Source: Candidatus Fermentibacterota bacterium (GTDB lineage Bacteria; Fermentibacterota; Fermentibacteria; Fermentibacterales; Fermentibacteraceae). From it: a stretch of DNA of 11,021 nt. Position numbers and translations under genes: made by a program. Shown in pieces: positions 6,772 to 11,021 of this stretch. Location of the stretch: positions 1-11,021 of the forward strand of contig JAAYTY010000049.1 in assembly GCA_012523605.1 (NCBI GenBank). The letters run 5' to 3'. The notes under the pieces were generated by a model that was given only the letters and a program-made list of their open reading frames with translations, was not told where the DNA came from and did not search any database. Every line of letters starts with the position of its first letter. Within the stretch, counting starts at the first letter, position 1.

Positions 6772-7296
6772 GTGATCCGTCTGGGGCGGGGAGCGTGGAA
6801 GGGCCGCGTTCTCCGCCCCCCCCGCACAATACGGCCCACCTCGGGCAGGGTGAGAGCCGCGGCGCTCGACCTGGCGGGACCGGGCTGGCTGGAGGGGAGG
6901 ACAGTATGGGATCTCTGCTGCGGAAGCGGCGCCTTCGGTCTGGAATGCCTCGGCTCCGGAGCCGCATTCGGCCTGTTCGTGGACTCCAGCCGTGAGTGTG
7001 TGGAGTTCGTGAGATCGGCGCTCGCGACGCTGGGCGCCGGGGACATGGGGGAGGTGCTCCTGCGCGACGTCAGGCGCCTGGGATTCGATCAGGCTCCGAA
7101 GCCTGACCTCGTCTTCATCGACCCTCCCTACGGAGACGAATCGGTGATCTCATGGGCGTTCCAGCGGGAATGGTCGAAGACCATCGCAGCGCCCGGCGGT
7201 CTGCTGATCATCGAGTCCCGGAGCGGACGCCGGGTTCCGGAGGGATTCTCACACAGGAGGCACGGCGACACCATGCTGTGCTGGAGGTGGATGTGA
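6772..7296 (+). CDS. rsmD: RsmD, 16S rRNA (guanine966-N2)-methyltransferase
   Basis: A 174-residue SAM-dependent methyltransferase that modifies G966 of 16S rRNA in the assembled 30S particle. The N-terminus has the family block IRPTSGRVRAAALD. Motif I for SAM binding is DLCCGSGAFGLE from Asp47, and catalytic motif IV is DPPY (117-120). Length is slightly below the usual 180-200. GTG 6772 lies 7 nt after the pilQ stop; the SD is weak, but the start matches the expected family N-terminus and no better one is seen. The last four bases overlap coaD. The rsmD-coaD pair is widespread in bacteria, and its place directly behind pilQ suggests readthrough from the pilus operon. Confidence 0.88.
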   Translation: MIRLGRGAWKGRVLRPPRTIRPTSGRVRAAALDLAGPGWLEGRTVWDLCCGSGAFGLECLGSGAAFGLFVDSSRECVEFVRSALATLGAGDMGEVLLRDVRRLGFDQAPKPDLVFIDPPYGDESVISWAFQREWSKTIAAPGGLLIIESRSGRRVPEGFSHRRHGDTMLCWRWM

Positions 7297-7790
7297 GCGG
7301 GGCGCGGGTGGTCTATCCAGGCACGTTCGACCCCATGACCAGAGGGCACATAGACATCGCCGAGAGGGCCGCCGACATATTCGGAAGGCTCGAGGTGGCC
7401 GTAGTCAGGGAATCCGGCAAGCAGATGGCCTTCCCGGCGGAGGAGCGGCTGGAGATGGTGAGGGCTTCGCTGGAGGAGGCGGGGCTTTCCGCGAGGGTGA
7501 CCTGCACTCTGTTCGACGGGCTTCTCGTGGACTACATGCGGCGCTCCGGCGCGACCGTGTACGTGAGGGGCCTGCGCGCCAACTCCGACTTCGAGTACGA
7601 GTTCCAGATGCAGCTCATGAACCGCAAGCTCGCCCCGGAGATCACGGGGATCTACCTGATGCCCTCCGAGAACAACATGTATCTCTCGTCCACCGTGGTG
7701 AAGGAGCTGGCGGCGTACGGTGGATGCATCGACGGCCTGGTCACGGCCGCGGTCGGGTCGGCCCTCCGCCGGATGTTCGGGGCCGGCTGA
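7293..7790 (+). CDS. coaD: Phosphopantetheine adenylyltransferase CoaD
   Basis: A 165-residue enzyme that transfers AMP from ATP to 4'-phosphopantetheine, giving dephospho-CoA, the penultimate step of CoA synthesis in the cytosol. Motifs: YPGTFDPMTRGH (8-19) with the nucleotidyltransferase TxGH ending at His19, YVRGLRANSDFEYEFQM with the conserved RGLR, and SSTVVKE (132-138), equivalent to the ISSTxVRE motif. Length matches the family (about 160). GTG 7293 is chosen because GGAGGT (7283-7288) sits 4 nt upstream and it forms a GTGA overlap with the rsmD stop; GTG 7287 would sit on that SD. No key residue is missing. Confidence 0.93.
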   Translation: MSGARVVYPGTFDPMTRGHIDIAERAADIFGRLEVAVVRESGKQMAFPAEERLEMVRASLEEAGLSARVTCTLFDGLLVDYMRRSGATVYVRGLRANSDFEYEFQMQLMNRKLAPEITGIYLMPSENNMYLSSTVVKELAAYGGCIDGLVTAAVGSALRRMFGAG

Positions 7791-7805
7791 GACGGGAAGG
7801 TCGCC

Positions 7806-8972
7806 ATGGATTTCTCCAGCACTGTCCGCTCACGCGAACCATCGGCTACGCTGCAGCTGACCGCGCGGGCGAAGGAGCTCCAGAAAGCGGGGCGCGACAT
7901 CGTGGCCCTTTCCGCCGGCCAGCCGGACTTCCCATCGCCCAGGGCGGCGGTCGAGGCCGCGGAGAAGGCGATGAGAGGTGGGATGACGGGCTACACCGCC
8001 ACCCCCGGCATCCCCGAGCTCCGCGAGATCGTCGCAGCCGTCACGTCGAGGCGCAGGGGCCTGGAGTGGAGGGCCTCGAACGTGGTCGTGAGCTGCGGCG
8101 CCAAGCACAGCCTGGCGAACCTGCTGATGGCCGCAGTGGAGAAGGGCGACGGGGTGCTTTTACCCTCTCCGTACTGGGTCAGCTATCCCGAGATGGTGAA
8201 GCTCGCCGGAGGAAGGCCGGTCTTGCCACGGAGTGGAAGCCTGCTGATTTCGGCCGCCGATGTCAGAGAAGCCGCCTCATCCGGGGTGAAGGGCGTGATC
8301 CTGAATTCCCCCGGGAACCCGACGGGGCTCGTGGCCGGGCCCGCGCACACGCGTGAACTCGCCGAAGCGATAGCCGAGACCGGCGTCTGGTGCATCTCTG
8401 ACGATATCTACGAGGATCTCGTGTATCTCGACGGACCCGCTCCGCACATCCTCGACTATCGGCCAGGTCTGGCCGAGCGCACCGCCGTCGTCTCTGGGGT
8501 GTCCAAGACCTACTCGATGACCGGCTGGCGCATCGGCTGGGCGGTCGCTCCGGAGACCTGGACAAGGATGGCCGCCCGCATACAGGAGCATACCACCTCC
8601 AATCCCAATTCGATAGCCCAGTATGCTTCACTCGCGGTCCTCTCGGGGGCCGCAGAGGAGGAGAGGGTGGCGATGCTGGCTTCCTTCAGGGCCAGGCGCG
8701 ACTTGATGTGCGACCTACTCGCAGCCGTTCCCGCACTGGATTTCACGAAGCCCGACGGGGCCTTCTACGTCTTTCCGAGAGTCCTCTCACCCATGGGCGC
8801 CGACAGCTCGGCGCTCTCCATGAGACTGCTCGACGAGTTCGGTCTCGCGGTGATCCCGGGAAGCGCCTTCGGTGCGGAGGGTTACCTGAGGCTTTCCTTC
8901 GCGGCTTCGGAGAGGGATATTCGAGAAGGTGCAGCCCGCCTCAGGGCCTGCTTCGAAAAGGGGAGTGCCTGA
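7806..8972 (+). CDS. PLP-dependent class I aminotransferase (aspartate aminotransferase family)
   Basis: A 388-residue cytosolic fold-type I enzyme. Visible landmarks are SAGQPDFPSP near the N-terminus, GYTATPGIPELRE, NSPGNPTG with Asn171, SDDIYEDLVY for the PLP-ring region, the Schiff-base lysine Lys234 in SGVSKTYSMTGWRIGW, and the carboxylate-binding Arg362 in YLRLSFAAS. Length and motif spacing fit the bacterial aspartate aminotransferase subgroup of about 385-400 residues, which moves the amino group of aspartate to 2-oxoglutarate. Some relatives use aromatic amino acids or prephenate, so the exact substrate is open. ATG 7806 has AAGG (7797-7800) 5 nt upstream. It begins 15 nt after coaD and ends one base before the zinc-ribbon gene. 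Confidence 0.88.
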   Translation: MDFSSTVRSREPSATLQLTARAKELQKAGRDIVALSAGQPDFPSPRAAVEAAEKAMRGGMTGYTATPGIPELREIVAAVTSRRRGLEWRASNVVVSCGAKHSLANLLMAAVEKGDGVLLPSPYWVSYPEMVKLAGGRPVLPRSGSLLISAADVREAASSGVKGVILNSPGNPTGLVAGPAHTRELAEAIAETGVWCISDDIYEDLVYLDGPAPHILDYRPGLAERTAVVSGVSKTYSMTGWRIGWAVAPETWTRMAARIQEHTTSNPNSIAQYASLAVLSGAAEEERVAMLASFRARRDLMCDLLAAVPALDFTKPDGAFYVFPRVLSPMGADSSALSMRLLDEFGLAVIPGSAFGAEGYLRLSFAASERDIREGAARLRACFEKGSA

Positions 8973-8973
8973 T

Positions 8974-9393
8974 ATGATCGTTGCATGTCCTAAGTGCGGT
9001 AAGAGATATCAGGTTCCCGACGAGAAGATCGGTGACGCCCCAAGACGCCTGAGGTGCAGGAACTGTTCGGAGATCTTCACCGTAGCGCCCTCTTCCACCC
9101 CTCCCCCGCAGAAGCCGTCCTCCGAACCGGTGGAGGAGAGCTCGACCGCGAGGGCCAGGAGGCTGGCGAGGGTCCTGGCGAGCGACATGGTCGTGTACAA
9201 CAAGGAGACCGTGGACAAGGCCAGGCGGGAAGGCAACCTGGCGGAGGTGATGTGCGCCGAGATCGACAGGTCCTGGCAGCTCTGGAAGTCTCGTTTCCCC
9301 GAGGAGGCCGTCAACAGGTCCGACCTTTTCCGCGACGCGCTCAGGGAGATACTGGCGGCCGGCTCCGACGACTTCGACGGCTGGGAGCCCTAG
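8974..9393 (+). CDS. MJ0042-type zinc-ribbon protein with helical C-terminal domain
   Basis: A 139-residue protein. Residues 1-34 are a zinc ribbon of the MJ0042 type: C5xxC8 in CPKCGKRYQVPDEKI and C28xxC31 in RCRNCSEIF, a 19-residue gap typical of the family. A Ser/Pro-rich linker (about 37-54) follows, then a helical domain with ARRLARVLASDMVVYN, AEIDRSWQLWKSRFP and FRDALREIL. Similar tails follow this zinc ribbon in proteins from deltaproteobacteria and related groups, as I recall; their role is unknown to me. There is no signal or membrane segment, so it is probably cytoplasmic. ATG 8974 follows GGGAG (8961-8965) with an 8-nt spacer and lies one base after the aminotransferase stop. It is the last gene of the + strand operon. 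Confidence 0.8.
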   Translation: MIVACPKCGKRYQVPDEKIGDAPRRLRCRNCSEIFTVAPSSTPPPQKPSSEPVEESSTARARRLARVLASDMVVYNKETVDKARREGNLAEVMCAEIDRSWQLWKSRFPEEAVNRSDLFRDALREILAAGSDDFDGWEP

Positions 9394-9405
9394 GAGCGGA
9401 CAGTC

Positions 9406-9423
9406 GGCCGCCTGTCGGCGGCC
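9406..9423. terminator. GC-rich hairpin between convergent operons
   Basis: GGCCGCC (9406-9412), loop TGTC (9413-9416) and GGCGGCC (9417-9423) form a perfect 7-bp stem 12 nt after the zinc-ribbon stop and about 75 bp beyond the end of the - strand operon. A weaker GGAC/GTCC stem lies at 9454-9466. No T-run follows on either strand, so this is not a classic intrinsic terminator. It may still slow polymerase or protect 3' ends. The rest of the 105-bp gap shows nothing else. Confidence 0.4.
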
Positions 9424-9498
9424 CCGGTCGCCGTTTCCGCGGTTCCTCCGAGCGGACGGCCGGTCCCAACGCCGCCTGACTCCGAAGGCCCGCCCCGC

Positions 9499-10089
9499 TC
9501 AGCGCTCCGCTATAGATGCGCCAGCGCCTGCCGCGATGTGATCCCTCAAGCACCGGAAGACGATGTGGGCGAGGATGAGATGAACGTCCTCGATCTGTTG
9601 CATATCGTTGCTGGGGACTACTATGGATTCTCTAGCCACCTTCGCGGCCTCACCGCCGTCGAATCCCGAGAACAGCACCGTCACCGCCCCCGCTTCGTTG
9701 GCCAGCCGGAAGGCGTTTATTACGTTCAGGCTCATCCCGCTTCCGGAAAGGCCTATCACCACGTCGCCCGGTTCCACGAAGTTCCTGAGCTGCTCGCCGA
9801 AGGTATTGGTGTAGTCCGTATCGTTCGCCCATGCCGTAAGCAGGGGCACGTTCGTGGCGAGGCTCATGGCCTTGAATCTCCTGCACCTGGCTCCGGCGGT
9901 GCCCTTTGCGAGATCGCAGACGAAGTGCGCCGAGGTCGCCGAGCCCCCGCCGTTTCCGAACACGAAGACCCTTCTGCCTTTCTCGTAGGCCTCTATAAGG
10001 ATCGCCGTGACTCTCTCGATCTCCTCTGGAGGGATCCTGAGCACGAGGTCGCCGACCTGGTCGAGATAGGTTCTTATCCTTTCGATCAT
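9499..10089 (-). CDS. SIS-domain phosphoheptose isomerase-like protein (GmhA-like)
   Basis: A 196-residue protein of GmhA length (about 190). GmhA converts sedoheptulose 7-phosphate to D-glycero-D-manno-heptose 7-phosphate, the first step to heptose in LPS or glycans. The SIS fold shows GNGGGSATSAHF (45-56), NDTDYTNTFGEQL (89-101), SGSGMSLNVINAF (115-127) and IEDVHLILAH (166-175). ATG 10089 has AAGGAG 6 nt upstream, and its ATGA overlaps the stop of the nucleotidyltransferase-like gene. By my manual alignment to E. coli GmhA, His55 and His175 match the metal ligands His61 and His180, but Glu65 becomes Asp59 and Gln172 becomes Glu167. The protein may therefore be a related sugar-phosphate isomerase rather than strict GmhA. 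The neighbouring gene supports a nucleotide-sugar pathway. Confidence 0.75.
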   Translation of the reverse strand: MIERIRTYLDQVGDLVLRIPPEEIERVTAILIEAYEKGRRVFVFGNGGGSATSAHFVCDLAKGTAGARCRRFKAMSLATNVPLLTAWANDTDYTNTFGEQLRNFVEPGDVVIGLSGSGMSLNVINAFRLANEAGAVTVLFSGFDGGEAAKVARESIVVPSNDMQQIEDVHLILAHIVFRCLRDHIAAGAGASIAER

Positions 10090-10916
10090 GGTCCGCTCCT
10101 TTCGCGGATCTTGAGATACTTGTCGAAGGCGTCGGTTCCGGGGGGGATGCTCGCGCCGCTTCCGACCAGCATGTTCCTCAGTCTGCAACCGTCACCCACC
10201 CGGGAGCCGGGAAGCAGAACGCAGTTATCCAGCGAACAGCCCGCGCCCGTCGCCGAGCCCGTGCGGAGCCATGCGGTTCCGCTCAGAACGGTCCCCTCTC
10301 CGACGAGGGCGCCTTCCTCGACGAGAATGCCGTCCGTCGGACGGCGTTCCCTGAAGCATCCCGGAACATGCCCTGACAGGAGGTCGTGGCACGCCGACAG
10401 GTATCCCTCGCCTTTCTCCAGACTCCTTGTATAGCCGGGTGCGATCTCGCCTGCAACGCCGGTTCCGGATGCCAGCGCCGCGATCAGCGCGTCGCGAGGC
10501 GTGAGGGCGTCCCGGGAAGCATCGGCCAGACGGCGTGTGGCGAGCCATGCTCCGGAGTCGGCCAGGTTGGTCGTTGCCTCCCCCACGCCCCCCGTCCATT
10601 CGATGATGCCCTGCGGGGTCGTCGTAAGGCGCAGAGGCTTCGGATCGAAGCGGTCGGCGCAGAGAAGCACCAGGGCTGCGGCTCCGCCCGGAATGGAGGG
10701 GACTGCATGCATCGGATGCCATTGGAGCCTGTCCCCGTGAAGGATCAGCAGATCTCCGTCCATCCCCTGGAAAGCCATGGCGAGAGCTTCCCCGAAGCAC
10801 GCCCGCCGTTCGACCTGGAGCCCACGCTCCGATCCTCCAGGCCCGCCGGCGGCGTAGGATGCGATGGTCACGCGCCGGACCCCCGACGAGCCGAGCCATT
10901 CGAGAAGGGCACCCAT
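10086..10916 (-). CDS. Nucleotidyltransferase-like protein with left-handed beta-helix tail
   Basis: A 276-residue product from ATG 10916, which has GGAG 5-6 nt upstream. It resembles sugar-phosphate nucleotidyltransferases: ALLEWLGSSGVRRVTIA, FGEALAMAF, the metal-site-like DGDLLILHGD with Asp62, and PGYTRSLEKGEGYLSACHDLL, like the usual 'gyw.di.tp..Yl.a..dll'. A hexapeptide-repeat left-handed beta-helix follows (196-261). The N-terminal nucleotide-binding signature (GxGTRx..PKP) is not encoded after this start. The frame stays open upstream to TAA 11019-11021 and encodes plausible homologous residues (GLPLAGDLMGALL), but it has no ATG, GTG or TTG there; the best upstream SD serves ATG 10971 in another frame. 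So the true start is uncertain, or the 5' end carries a frameshift. Beside the GmhA-like gene it could be a heptose- or mannose-phosphate guanylyltransferase or an inactive regulatory relative. Confidence 0.65.
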   Translation of the reverse strand: MGALLEWLGSSGVRRVTIASYAAGGPGGSERGLQVERRACFGEALAMAFQGMDGDLLILHGDRLQWHPMHAVPSIPGGAAALVLLCADRFDPKPLRLTTTPQGIIEWTGGVGEATTNLADSGAWLATRRLADASRDALTPRDALIAALASGTGVAGEIAPGYTRSLEKGEGYLSACHDLLSGHVPGCFRERRPTDGILVEEGALVGEGTVLSGTAWLRTGSATGAGCSLDNCVLLPGSRVGDGCRLRNMLVGSGASIPPGTDAFDKYLKIRERSGP

Positions 10917-10972
10917 AAGATCTCCGGCGAGAGGGAGGCCGGGCCCCGCGGCTGGTGCCGCTCCGCGCCATA

Positions 10973-11021
10973 TCAGAGCTCCTTCAGGGCGCGCCAGGTT
11001 TCGAGGGCTCCGCGTATCTTA
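10973..11021 (-). CDS. C-terminal end of an unidentified upstream gene
   Basis: On the - strand a frame enters from the window edge and encodes a helical, charged tail (KIRGALETWRALKEL) ending at TGA 10975-10973. AAGGAG (10984-10979) lies inside its last codons, as expected when the next gene of an operon starts at or near the stop. Fifteen residues are too few to name it. A sugar kinase would suit the neighbours, but that is a guess. Confidence 0.4.
   Translation of the reverse strand, partial: KIRGALETWRALKEL

Noticed and set aside
4998..7046. A 682-codon open frame on the - strand across pilQ and rsmD
   Set aside because: It mirrors well-supported pilQ and rsmD. Its product is His/Arg/Asp-rich and low in structure, as expected from the complement of high-GC codons, and no SD-led start or recognisable motif is present.
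7152..7292. Extension of coaD upstream into rsmD
   Set aside because: The CoaD family starts about seven residues before YPG, which fits GTG 7293 with its SD; the upstream part is an rsmD shadow.
10225..10971. A 248-codon - strand frame starting at the best-placed ATG after AAGGAG
   Set aside because: The product is Arg/Ser/Pro-rich and lies in a shadow frame of the nucleotidyltransferase-like protein, which has clear beta-helix repeats. The SD is kept as evidence for the start or frameshift question instead.
1..11021. tRNA, rRNA, CRISPR arrays, insertion sequences or riboswitches
   Set aside because: I saw no repeat arrays, transposase-like frames, cloverleaf-like sequence or conserved RNA motif on either strand. 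No gene-free stretch exceeds 300 bases.

Overview
The window reads as a high-GC Gram-negative genome that uses AGG arginine and ATA isoleucine codons freely and has several GTG starts with good Shine-Dalgarno (SD) sequences. A secretin, two lipoproteins and a GmhA-like sugar-phosphate isomerase imply an outer membrane. The mix of architectures (a PilM-PilN fusion, a propeller-PilP fusion, an MJ0042 zinc-ribbon protein) suggests an under-sampled lineage, perhaps of the FCB-related candidate phyla. That placement is inference only; no rRNA or marker tree can be made here.

Layout. Positions 1-333 hold the 3' end of a + strand gene, probably the extracytoplasmic tail of an integral membrane glycosyltransferase. 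It overlaps by 28 bp the tail of a small convergent - strand gene (306-623) whose middle looks like a ribbon-helix-helix DNA-binding domain. An AT-richer divergent intergenic region follows, with paired TTGACG boxes and a possible leader ORF. From 815 to 9393 all genes lie on the + strand with gaps of at most 38 bp or short overlaps, as in one long operon: pilM-pilN fusion, small lipoprotein, pilO, beta-propeller/PilP lipoprotein, pilQ, rsmD, coaD, class I aminotransferase, and an MJ0042-type zinc-ribbon protein. A hairpin-bearing spacer (9394-9498) separates this from a convergent - strand operon: the end of an unidentified gene, a nucleotidyltransferase-like protein with a left-handed beta-helix tail, and a SIS-domain phosphoheptose-isomerase-like protein coupled by an ATGA overlap.

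How it works together. The first five genes of the operon encode the alignment complex and outer-membrane pore of a type IV pilus: cytoplasmic PilM, inner-membrane PilN and PilO, periplasmic PilP and secretin PilQ. Three things are unusual: PilM and PilN form one polypeptide (a GspL-like layout), PilP carries a large propeller-like domain between its lipid anchor and its secretin-binding domain, and an extra lipoprotein with a carboxypeptidase-regulatory-like fold is encoded between pilMN and pilO. The next four genes are housekeeping or accessory (16S rRNA methylation, CoA synthesis, transamination, zinc ribbon). The - strand operon probably makes an activated sugar, possibly a nucleotide-heptose.
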